From: Winogradskyella pelagia
GTDB lineage: Bacteria > Bacteroidota > Bacteroidia > Flavobacteriales > Flavobacteriaceae
NCBI RefSeq assembly: GCF_017581965.1
Contig: NZ_JAGEVF010000011.1
Span: 62,001 to 126,000, forward strand
Direction: 5' to 3'
DNA: 64,000 nucleotides
Positions 25,306-33,107 of the stretch are shown here, one piece after another. The notes beneath the pieces are model-generated. The model did not search any database. It worked only from the letters and a program-made list of their open reading frames with translations, and was not told the DNA's origin. Within the stretch, counting starts at the first letter, position 1. Each line of letters starts with the position of its first letter. The position numbers were made by a program, and so were the translations under genes.

Positions 25306-26298
25306 ATGATGAAAAAAACACGAAGTGAAAAATTAAAATTAGGTGCTTTTATGACCATTGGCCTATTAATTTTTATAGTAGCTATATACTTCATTGGCCA
25401 GAGGCAAAACCTATTTGCAAAGACCTTTCTTTTAAGTTCTAATTTTACTAACGTTAATGGGTTGGTCCCAGGAAATAATGTCCGTTACTCGGGCATAAAC
25501 GTAGGAACAGTGAAACGCATTCAAATGGTAAATGATTCCGTGATTCACGTAGAAATGGTCATTGATGAAAAAATGACAAATCATATTAAAACAGATGCTA
25601 TTGCCACTATTGGCACTGATGGTTTGGTTGGTAATGTTATTGTAAATATCATCCCGGGAGATTCTGGTAAAACTACAGTAAATGATGGAAGTTTTATTGC
25701 TTCTTACACTAAAATTGGTACTGATGAAATGCTCAATACATTGAGCAGTACCAATGAAAATGCGGCGCTACTTATTTCTAAATTACTCAATATCACCAAT
25801 GAAATTACGGATGGCAAGGGCACCTTAGGTATGTTGATAACAGATTCTACCTTATCACAAAACCTCAAAGAAACTGTAAACTACCTCAAAAGAACAAGTG
25901 TAGAAGCTCACAAATCCGTTAAAGAACTTAACAAGCTCATTTTGTCTGTAAACTTTGACAATAGTGTGGCAGGTGTAATTTTAAATGACACTATTGAGGC
26001 CCAAAACGTAAGAAAAATTATTGCTAATCTTAACAAATCGACCGATGACATTAAAATAGTTATGGATAATTTAAACGCCACCTTAGAACAGCTAAAAAAC
26101 GGTGAAGGCGTTATTAATTACCTGTCAACAGACAAGGAATTAGTCAATCAACTTCAAGAGATTATGTTTAATATCGACGAAGGTACTACCAAGTTCAATG
26201 AAAATATGGAAGCTTTAAAACATAGTGTTTTGACTCGTGGCTACTTTAGAAAATTAGAAAAAGAAAAGAGAAAAGCAGAAGAAGAGAAAAAGAATTAA
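25306..26298 (+). CDS. mlaD: MlaD-type MCE domain protein
   Basis: A 330-residue protein: one N-terminal membrane helix (about 12-30), then an MCE domain ('FTNVNGLVPGNNVRYSGINVGTVKRIQM ... IGTDGLVGNVIVNIIPG', residues 45-125), then a long helical tail with a charged end. MCE domains form hexameric rings that carry lipids across the periplasm. The tail is longer than in E. coli MlaD, as usual for Bacteroidota MCE proteins. It is the last gene of the operon and converges with the adenylate cyclase gene 13 bases away, with no hairpin between. Confidence 0.92.
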   Translation: MMKKTRSEKLKLGAFMTIGLLIFIVAIYFIGQRQNLFAKTFLLSSNFTNVNGLVPGNNVRYSGINVGTVKRIQMVNDSVIHVEMVIDEKMTNHIKTDAIATIGTDGLVGNVIVNIIPGDSGKTTVNDGSFIASYTKIGTDEMLNTLSSTNENAALLISKLLNITNEITDGKGTLGMLITDSTLSQNLKETVNYLKRTSVEAHKSVKELNKLILSVNFDNSVAGVILNDTIEAQNVRKIIANLNKSTDDIKIVMDNLNATLEQLKNGEGVINYLSTDKELVNQLQEIMFNIDEGTTKFNENMEALKHSVLTRGYFRKLEKEKRKAEEEKKN

Positions 26299-26311
26299 AT
26301 TTTAGATATGA

Positions 26312-28120
26312 TTAAGTTAACTTCTTTGAATTAACAAAATACATTCTGAGCTGGCCTTTATTTTTAACATCCAATTCTCCCCTATATTCACATTCAAAAT
26401 GATCTTTAATTTTAGTGTAGGTGGCTTCACTAATATTTATCTTGTTAATTTGAGATGAAGATTCCATACGTGAGGCAATATTTACCGCATCTCCCCAAAT
26501 ATCATAAGCAAACTTCTTAGTACCCACAACACCAGCAACTACAGGTCCGGAATTAATTCCAATACGGATATCAAAATTAAAGTCTTCACTGCCATTACTC
26601 TTTACAGAATTAATAAAATCAATCATCTCTAGTGCAGCACTAGCAATATCATAAGCATGATTTTTATTAGGACGTGGTAAGCCTGAGGCACACATATAAG
26701 CATCTCCAATGGTCTTTATCTTCTCGAGGTTATATTTTTCAATAATTTTGTCAAACTCAGAAAAATAAAATCCGATAGTTTTTACCACTTTTTCGGGTGT
26801 TAATTTTTCGGAATACGATGTGAATCCTTTAAAATCAGAAAATAAAATAGTAACTTCTTCATAGCGTTTAGCATCTACTTTTCCTGATAATTTAAGCTCA
26901 TTTGCCGTTTGTTCTGGTAAAATATTGAGTAGCAATTCATCAGACCTATTTCTTTCTGCCTCAATGAGCTTTTTAGATTTACTAATGAATATGGTTCTTC
27001 TATAAAGGCCAAAGGCCAACAACCCTATAAGTAACAAACAAATGGCAGTTGCTAGTACAATAACCTGCTGTTTTTTTTCTCTCTCTGCTGATAAGTCTAA
27101 TAAGTTTTGCTTTTTCTGCAGTTCTGCCTCTCTAGTTTGTTTGGCCAATTTCTGAGCTACTGTAATATTTTTTACGCTATCTCTATACCTAATATGGCTT
27201 TTGTAGAGGTCTAATGCAAGGCCATTTTCTGTTTTAGCTTCAGCAATTTCAGATAGCTTTAAATAGGCCTCGCTAATCTGATCTTTAAGTCCGTTTTGCT
27301 GAGCCATATCTAGACTATTTTGTGCATAAAAATTAGCCGTATCGTAGTCACCTTTTACCAAGAAAATGTCAGACATATATGCTAAATAGGAACTTATCGC
27401 ATAATAATCGCCCAACTCAGCCAAAAGAACCATAGCTTCATTAATATTACTTTCAGCAAGTTTGGTCTGTCTTTTTTGAGCATAGGCAAGACCTTTATTC
27501 CCTAAGTTATATGCAATTCCAAGTTTATTATTTAGCTCATTAAATATTTTCCCTGATTGTTCAAAATAATACAATGCAGAATCGGGTTGACCGAGATTGA
27601 GATTATATTCGTCACCAAGGTTTTCCAGAGCTGAAGCGTAAACCAACTTATTTGGAAGATCTTCAAGTACTTTTATAGCCTTTCTATAATATCCAATGGT
27701 GTTTTCTTTGTTATCCATTACAGAATACACACCTGCAATGGCTATATAACTTGCTCCGAGCAGCTCTTGTTTTTTTGACGAATCAGCAATTTTGACCCCT
27801 TCTAGATAGGTCTGTAGCGCAAGGCTTAAATCTCCTTTTCGTGTTAAGGAATTTCCTTTTTGAAGCAAAGCTTGGAGCTGGTCATCGATTGAATTTTGAG
27901 ACCTTGCCAATTGAAGTAATTTTTCACTGTATTTAAGTCCCTTATCAATATCAGGAGAATATTGGGCCAATTTACCTAATACATCCAATTCTTCCTCAAC
28001 ACTAAGACTCTTGGTTAGATAAATCTGTTCTAGACTATCTGCCTTAGTTTTATTCTGAGCAGTTAGAACAGCAAAGACTAAACAAATTACTACTGTTGTA
28101 GCAATCTTCTTTAGATTCAT
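26312..28120 (-). CDS. TPR-containing membrane adenylate cyclase (class III)
   Basis: A 602-residue protein: signal peptide (1-21), TPR repeats (about 40-315), a short coiled coil, a membrane helix (352-372) and a class III cyclase domain (about 415-598). Metal-binding D429 (FSDFKGFT) and D473, K469 and D540 for adenine selection, and N547 and R551 for the transition state are all present, so an active adenylate cyclase is expected. The topology puts TPRs in the periplasm and catalysis in the cytosol. A secreted protein gene precedes it by 18 bases on the same strand and may be cotranscribed. A Crp-family gene exists at 51.4 kb. Confidence 0.92.
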   Translation of the reverse strand: MNLKKIATTVVICLVFAVLTAQNKTKADSLEQIYLTKSLSVEEELDVLGKLAQYSPDIDKGLKYSEKLLQLARSQNSIDDQLQALLQKGNSLTRKGDLSLALQTYLEGVKIADSSKKQELLGASYIAIAGVYSVMDNKENTIGYYRKAIKVLEDLPNKLVYASALENLGDEYNLNLGQPDSALYYFEQSGKIFNELNNKLGIAYNLGNKGLAYAQKRQTKLAESNINEAMVLLAELGDYYAISSYLAYMSDIFLVKGDYDTANFYAQNSLDMAQQNGLKDQISEAYLKLSEIAEAKTENGLALDLYKSHIRYRDSVKNITVAQKLAKQTREAELQKKQNLLDLSAEREKKQQVIVLATAICLLLIGLLAFGLYRRTIFISKSKKLIEAERNRSDELLLNILPEQTANELKLSGKVDAKRYEEVTILFSDFKGFTSYSEKLTPEKVVKTIGFYFSEFDKIIEKYNLEKIKTIGDAYMCASGLPRPNKNHAYDIASAALEMIDFINSVKSNGSEDFNFDIRIGINSGPVVAGVVGTKKFAYDIWGDAVNIASRMESSSQINKINISEATYTKIKDHFECEYRGELDVKNKGQLRMYFVNSKKLT

Positions 28121-28138
28121 AACTTAAAAAGTTAAACT

Positions 28139-28639
28139 TTAGTTTTTAGTGCCTACTTTGATTTTTGGATCTATCTTAAAAGTATCTCGACCATTATTGA
28201 TATTAAAATAGATACTGTATTTATAATCGGGCTTATCTTTTGTGCTATACAGAATTTTACTCTCAACGACTTTATGAGGGTTAACTTCTGTAAGCCTTCC
28301 GTAATTCGTTCTTTTTCTAAAAATCCTTGAATCGTTTTCCCCTTGAATTTTCGCTATATCAACTCTTGTACGACCAGAACTTGTTGACATACCTTCCCAA
28401 ACAATGTTGTCGTCTACAGTTGCAGGAACAGTAAAGTTCTCTAAATTATCCCAAGCTTCCAAAACTTCACCACTTCTAGAATATTCTGCTTTAAGCGAAC
28501 ATGACGCCAGAGGGGTTTCTGGATTAAAAGATTGTGTATCTACCATAAGTGTTATAGTAATGGTCTGTTGAGAATAAGCAAATAAGGAGAAAACCAATGC
28601 AATAGCAATAGCATACTCTTTTTTAAAGAAGGATTCCAT
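28139..28639 (-). CDS. Secreted protein of unknown function encoded before the cyclase
   Basis: A 166-residue protein with a signal peptide (KEYAIAIALVFSLFAYSQQ). I start at MESFFKKEY, because the 12 residues added by an upstream ATG are not signal-like. The mature chain is beta-rich, with 'TITITLMVDTQSFN' and a Lys-rich C-terminal half. No known domain is recognised. It is separated from the cyclase gene by 18 bases, so it may be a ligand or partner for the periplasmic TPRs (inference). Confidence 0.6.
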   Translation of the reverse strand: MESFFKKEYAIAIALVFSLFAYSQQTITITLMVDTQSFNPETPLASCSLKAEYSRSGEVLEAWDNLENFTVPATVDDNIVWEGMSTSSGRTRVDIAKIQGENDSRIFRKRTNYGRLTEVNPHKVVESKILYSTKDKPDYKYSIYFNINNGRDTFKIDPKIKVGTKN

Positions 28640-28877
28640 GAGGGTTTTGTGGTTTGTTAGGTTAATTAATAGCAATAATAGTTACAAGATAGCGAAAAGA
28701 ATGTTAACGATGGTTTTAGTGTAAGACCCTTCAATACCTTCAAATTTTGATATTTTAGGCTTTAACATCTATTGGGAAGTACTATTATTCTTTTGTTAAA
28801 GCACCTCATAAATTTTATAAAACACTAAATATCATTATATTAATTAAGAACAAAAAGTAAAATCAAAAAATTAACCT

Positions 28878-29024
28878 ATGAAGCTGATAAAGAAAAAAAA
28901 TGAAAAACGAAGAGATTATATCTTTCAAAAAGATAGACTAACTATTCTAGGAGCAAGATTTGTTTCTAGTGTTCTAGTTTTATTAATAGTAGCTGTAGCA
29001 TCTACTTATTTCGATTTAGTATAA
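28878..29024 (+). CDS. 48-residue single-pass membrane protein
   Basis: A short frame, MKLIKKKNEKRRDYIFQ... followed by a 20-residue hydrophobic helix (FVSSVLVLLIVAVAS) and STYFDLV. The basic N-terminus and single helix fit an N-in small membrane protein. It has its own spacing, a start codon behind AT-rich DNA and a strong terminator 20 bases after the stop, which argues for a real gene. No family is known to me. Confidence 0.55.
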   Translation: MKLIKKKNEKRRDYIFQKDRLTILGARFVSSVLVLLIVAVASTYFDLV

Positions 29025-29044
29025 TCACATTCAACACCTTATAC

Positions 29045-29072
29045 AAAACCGGTTTAGCGCCGGTTTTTTTTT
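29045..29072 (+). terminator. Terminator of the 48-residue protein gene
   Basis: AAAACCGG (29045-29052) / CCGGTTTT (29060-29067) with a 7-base loop and a run of nine T. It supports real transcription of the short gene just upstream. Confidence 0.85.
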
Positions 29073-29079
29073 ATATCAA

Positions 29080-29994
29080 TTATAACCTTTCAAACAACTC
29101 ATTTGTTACCAAATCAGTTGCCTTAAACTTAGTGCGTTCTAGTCGATTCTTTCTCAACCAATCTAAAAAGGATTGTATTTTATCTAAATCCATTTCTCCC
29201 CAAGAATCAGGCTTACCATAACTTGGTGAGGTCATGATTTGACTTTTTACTAAATCTACATACTTATCAGCCTTAGAAACATATAAATCCAATATTTGAG
29301 CAGCGCTTTCCACATGGCTTATTGCGTATTGAAAACCTCTTTTAGTAGCTCGTAAAAAAGAACGACAAACTTCTTGTTGTTCCTCTAGTTGAGATTGTGA
29401 AGTCATAATTACTGGAGAGTAACCATAAGGTATTCCATAATCTGACATTCTAAATAAATTAAGTTCAATCCCTTGGGCTTCAGCTTCAACGCCTTCCCAA
29501 TTGACAAAAATCCAAGTTGCATCAGCTTTACCATTAAGTAGGGTATTCCAAATCCCTAATTTTTCAGGATACTTTAAAATGATATCGCCCTTACCTTTAT
29601 CATTCTTTATCATCTGCTGTACAATCTTATCTTCATATCTTGCTTTATATGAAGCATAAATATGATTATCTAAGTCTTTTGGTCTTTTAATGCCTCTTGA
29701 CTTTAACGCACAAATTGCACTTATATCTTCTTGAAAAATAGTAGCAATAGCTATGGCATCAAAAGGATTAGCCTTTGTACGGTAACTAACCAAGGTTTCC
29801 ATTGGGCATAAGGCAAAATGCACAAGCCCGAGTTCCACTTTTTTTGCTGGAGTCATGGCATAATTATCTTCTTCTGTGGAAATTATGTGAAGATTTAAGT
29901 CCTCTTCCTCATAAAACCCAAGATGTTTTGCTACAAAAAAACCTGTATGATTCGTATTTGGCCTCCAATCTAAGGCGAGTTTAAGAGTTTCCAT
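29080..29994 (-). CDS. NMT1/THI5-like substrate-binding-fold protein without signal peptide
   Basis: A 304-residue protein starting METLKLALDW; the first 16 residues carry the THI5/NMT1 signature LALDWRPNTNHTGF. I reject an upstream start 216 bases earlier, because it would overlap the msrB start region and add a non-homologous head. The fold is that of a periplasmic binding protein, but no export signal or lipobox is present, so the protein should be cytosolic. Relatives bind pyrimidine precursors of thiamine (ThiY) or make the pyrimidine (THI5), and neither role is proven. No transporter genes or TPP riboswitch are nearby. Confidence 0.75.
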   Translation of the reverse strand: METLKLALDWRPNTNHTGFFVAKHLGFYEEEDLNLHIISTEEDNYAMTPAKKVELGLVHFALCPMETLVSYRTKANPFDAIAIATIFQEDISAICALKSRGIKRPKDLDNHIYASYKARYEDKIVQQMIKNDKGKGDIILKYPEKLGIWNTLLNGKADATWIFVNWEGVEAEAQGIELNLFRMSDYGIPYGYSPVIMTSQSQLEEQQEVCRSFLRATKRGFQYAISHVESAAQILDLYVSKADKYVDLVKSQIMTSPSYGKPDSWGEMDLDKIQSFLDWLRKNRLERTKFKATDLVTNELFERL

Positions 29995-30166
29995 GTTTAG
30001 CTTTTCTTTCAATACATTCAAATATAAAAACTTGCAGCGTTTCAAAGCAATACATTCTGTGAGAGGATGGACAATCTCGATTAAAATCACATTATTTTTT
30101 ATGATTTTCTTAGTAAGGACATACCTCTTAATTCGACTATTTTTACAATAAAATGAAAAAGAACAT

Positions 30167-30628
30167 ATGTTAACTTGGAAAGACGTTATCAACTTCGCTG
30201 TCAATGGCAATCCAACACCAGATAAGCGCGTTGAAAAAACAGAAGAAGAATGGAAATCTCAACTTACCCCTGAGCAGTTCAGAATTACAAGATTAAAGGG
30301 GACTGAACGACCTCATAGTGGAGATTTATGCAGTATTTATGATGCTGGTAAATACAATTGCATTTGCTGTGATACGCCATTATTTGATTCTAGTATTAAG
30401 TTTAGCTCCGGAACTGGCTGGCCTAGTTTTACACAGCCAATAAAAGAAAATGCTATCAAATACGAAAGAGATAGCTCATTTGGTATGGTTAGGGTTGAAG
30501 TTATGTGCAACACTTGCGATGGACATTTAGGGCATGTTTTCTCAGACGGTCCAGAACCAAGTGGCTTACGCTACTGCATAAATTCTGAGTCTATGACATT
30601 ACAAAAAGAGGTAAATCATGATAACTAA
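30167..30628 (+). CDS. msrB: Peptide-methionine (R)-S-oxide reductase MsrB
   Basis: A 153-residue cytosolic enzyme that reduces methionine-R-sulfoxide in proteins. Zinc ligands C65/C68 and C114/C117, the 'SGTGWPSFTQP' substrate loop (81-91), 'CDGHLGHVF' and catalytic C137 in 'RYCINSESM' are all present. The msrA start codon overlaps its end by 11 bases, so the two are translationally coupled. Divergent from the THI5-like gene. Confidence 0.96.
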   Translation: MLTWKDVINFAVNGNPTPDKRVEKTEEEWKSQLTPEQFRITRLKGTERPHSGDLCSIYDAGKYNCICCDTPLFDSSIKFSSGTGWPSFTQPIKENAIKYERDSSFGMVRVEVMCNTCDGHLGHVFSDGPEPSGLRYCINSESMTLQKEVNHDN

Positions 30629-31166
30629 AAAGATACGACAAGCTACAGTTGGTGGTGGATGCTTTTGGTGTACTGAGGCTGTTTTTCAAGAAGTCAAAGG
30701 CGTTGAATCGGTTGTATCTGGATATTCCGGAGGACAGGTTCCAGGACATCCTACTTATAGGGAAATATGTTCTGGATTAACAGGGCATGCCGAAGTGATA
30801 CAAATAACCTATGATGCAAATATTGTTTCCTACGAGGACCTGATAATCATTTTTATGACCACACACGATCCAACCACCTTAAATCGTCAAGGTGCTGATA
30901 GAGGAACACAATATCGTTCGGTTATTTATTATCATAACCAAGAACAAAAAGAAATTGCAGAAGAGGTATGTAAAGCTGTAGCTCCATATTACGAAGAGCC
31001 AGTAGTAACAGAAATTAGTCCTTTAGATGTTTTTTACGAAGCAGAAAAAGAACATCAAGATTTTTACAAAAGTAATCCCAATCAAGGCTACTGTAATTAT
31101 GTTATTACGCCTAAGTTGATGAAACTTCGTAAACTACACTCTGATAAACTAAAAACTGCCGTTTAA
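30618..31166 (+). CDS. msrA: Peptide-methionine (S)-S-oxide reductase MsrA
   Basis: A 182-residue enzyme with the catalytic 'GGGCFWCTEAVFQ' (nucleophile C15, acid E20) and the family blocks 'SGYSGGQVPGHPTYREICSGLTGHAEV' and 'TQYRSVIYYH'. It handles the S-epimer while the overlapping msrB handles the R-epimer. No signal peptide, so the pair repairs cytosolic proteins. An aldo/keto reductase gene begins 3 bases after the stop. Confidence 0.96.
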   Translation: MITKKIRQATVGGGCFWCTEAVFQEVKGVESVVSGYSGGQVPGHPTYREICSGLTGHAEVIQITYDANIVSYEDLIIIFMTTHDPTTLNRQGADRGTQYRSVIYYHNQEQKEIAEEVCKAVAPYYEEPVVTEISPLDVFYEAEKEHQDFYKSNPNQGYCNYVITPKLMKLRKLHSDKLKTAV

Positions 31167-31169
31167 GAC

Positions 31170-32120
31170 ATGACCTCCTTAGGACTTGGACTCGCAGCAA
31201 TTGGTCGCCCAGACTATATCAATATTAGAGCAACCAAGCCTTTAGATAAATCTAAAGTGGCCTTTAATGAAAAAGCGTTAGAAGTCTTAGATGAGGCCTA
31301 CAATCTGGGAATACGCCATTTTGATGTTGCCGCCTCCTATGGTTATGGCGAACAATTTTTATTAGATTGGATGTCAAGCCGTCAAAATAAGGATATTTCA
31401 ATCTCAACAAAATGGGGATACACTTATGTGGCCAATTGGGAAATTGGGTATTCTGGAAAACATGAAATCAAAGAACATTCTCTAAATAAGCTCAATGAAC
31501 AGTGGCAATTCTCCAAACAGTTCTTGCCTCAACTAAATATTTATCAAATTCATTCTGCAACTTTAGATAGTGGTGTGCTTTCCAATACGGATGTACACAA
31601 TAGGCTATTTGAATTAAAGCAAAACCATGGCTTTAATATTGGAATCTCAACAAGTGGTGCAAACCAAGCAGAAATTATTGACGCAGCAATGTCCATTTAC
31701 GTCGATGGTCAACCTTTGATTGATTCTTATCAAGTAACTTTTAATATACTAGAGCAAAGCACCTTAAAAACCCTGAGGCGATTAAGGGCCAATTCTAAAA
31801 TCATAATAATAAAGGAAGCCTTGGCCAATGGTAGAATATTCCCATGGTATAAGTCCAAAAGGTATTCTGAAATCTATAATTTGCTGAAGCAATTATCAGA
31901 TGATTATAAGGTTGGAATTGATGCCATAGCCTTGCGCTATGTTATAGATAAAGTAGAGCCTAATTGGGTATTAAGTGGTGCTTCCAATGTAAATCAATTA
32001 CGTTCTAATATGGATTGTTTAAAAATTGAATTACCTTTAGAAGCCATTGAAATACTAAGTAAATTATCCTGTAACTCCAATGCATATTGGACAGAACGGA
32101 GTAACCTTACTTGGCATTAG
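31170..32120 (+). CDS. Aldo/keto reductase family protein
   Basis: A 316-residue TIM-barrel oxidoreductase. The family tetrad can be placed at 'FDVAASYGYGE' (Asp and Tyr), 'ISTKWGY' (Lys) and 'YQIHSAT' (His). The C-terminal nucleotide region 'WVLSGASNVNQLRSNM' fits the family's NADPH site. The substrate is unknown. It follows msrA after 3 bases, so it may reduce aldehydes formed under oxidative stress (inference). Confidence 0.88.
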   Translation: MTSLGLGLAAIGRPDYINIRATKPLDKSKVAFNEKALEVLDEAYNLGIRHFDVAASYGYGEQFLLDWMSSRQNKDISISTKWGYTYVANWEIGYSGKHEIKEHSLNKLNEQWQFSKQFLPQLNIYQIHSATLDSGVLSNTDVHNRLFELKQNHGFNIGISTSGANQAEIIDAAMSIYVDGQPLIDSYQVTFNILEQSTLKTLRRLRANSKIIIIKEALANGRIFPWYKSKRYSEIYNLLKQLSDDYKVGIDAIALRYVIDKVEPNWVLSGASNVNQLRSNMDCLKIELPLEAIEILSKLSCNSNAYWTERSNLTWH

Positions 32121-32127
32121 AACTACT

Positions 32128-32367
32128 ATGATTAAGTATTATATAATTGGTATTGCTATTTTAGTTGTTGCTATTATTGCAAATGCGACCGCTATTAAAA
32201 TGGGCCTTAAAACCTGGTACGATTTTCTAGAAATTTTGGGTGATTCGGGAATAGGCGCATTTAAAAAGCTAAATATTTTCGATTATCTATGGCTTTTCAT
32301 CGGTTACCCGCTAGTTTTAGGGTTTGGCTATTGGATTGGCCAAAAATTCTATGATTTACTCTTTTAA
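32128..32367 (+). CDS. Small membrane protein behind the aldo/keto reductase
   Basis: A 79-residue protein from the ATG reading MIKYYIIGIA. An upstream in-frame ATG lies within the previous gene and would add 16 unlike residues. Two or three hydrophobic helices (3-20, about 52-72). It lies 7 bases after the aldo/keto reductase and 10 before the nitroreductase, so it belongs to the same operon. Not recognised. Confidence 0.65.
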   Translation: MIKYYIIGIAILVVAIIANATAIKMGLKTWYDFLEILGDSGIGAFKKLNIFDYLWLFIGYPLVLGFGYWIGQKFYDLLF

Positions 32368-32377
32368 TTAATTTGAC

Positions 32378-33106
32378 ATGGAAAAAACAGTTTCAGAAGC
32401 AATTCAATACCGAAGGTCAACTCGTGTTTATACTGAAGAACCCATAGATTCAGAAAAAGTAAAGGAATGCTTAGTAAATGCCTCCCTTGCACCAACTAGT
32501 AGCAATCTTCAATTATGGGAGTTCTATCATGTTACCGATAAAGACACCATGTCTCAACTTGCCAAAGCTTGCTTTAATCAAAACGCAGCTAAAACAGCAC
32601 AACAAATCGTTGTTGTGGTTGCTCGAAAAGACTTGTGGCGAAAACGCGCTAAAGCCAATATTGAATTTCTAAACAAGGCATTTGACAAACCTAATTTGAG
32701 TGAACGTTTACTCAAACGAAAAAAACAAGCTACAGATTATTACAATAAAGTTATACCAACCATATATTTTGATGTATTTGGAATTTTAGGATTCCTCAAG
32801 TATTTGGCTTTTCAACTAGTAGGATTATTTAGACCTATTTACCGTCAAACGAGATTGAGCGATATGCGCATAGTAGCTCATAAAAGTGCAGGATTAGCTG
32901 CACAAAACTTCATGATTTCAATGGCAGCCGTTGATTATGATACTTGCCCCATGGAGGGAAGCGACACACTGCGCGTAAAGAGAATTCTTAACCTACCTAG
33001 AGGTGCTGAAATCAATATGATTATTGGTTGTGGTAAACGTGACGAATCTGGAATCTATGGTCCAAGATTTAGAGTACCTTTTAAAGACGTTTATTTTAAA
33101 GTTTAA
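32378..33106 (+). CDS. Nitroreductase family protein
   Basis: A 242-residue FMN-dependent nitroreductase-like enzyme. 'IQYRRSTRVYTEEPI' and 'LAPTSSNLQLWEF' form the FMN phosphate and isoalloxazine contacts, and 'GLAAQNFMISMAAVDYDTCPMEG' is the dimer and cofactor region. An insert with 'LGFLKYLAFQLVGLF' near 130-150 is unusually hydrophobic. Last gene of the Msr operon, it ends one base before the convergent dsbD stop, with no space for a separate terminator. Confidence 0.88.
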   Translation: MEKTVSEAIQYRRSTRVYTEEPIDSEKVKECLVNASLAPTSSNLQLWEFYHVTDKDTMSQLAKACFNQNAAKTAQQIVVVVARKDLWRKRAKANIEFLNKAFDKPNLSERLLKRKKQATDYYNKVIPTIYFDVFGILGFLKYLAFQLVGLFRPIYRQTRLSDMRIVAHKSAGLAAQNFMISMAAVDYDTCPMEGSDTLRVKRILNLPRGAEINMIIGCGKRDESGIYGPRFRVPFKDVYFKV

Positions 33107-33107
33107 A

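Noticed and set aside
29995..30166. TPP riboswitch before the THI5-like gene
   Set aside because: Neither strand shows the CUGAGA / ACCUGA core of a thiamine-pyrophosphate aptamer.
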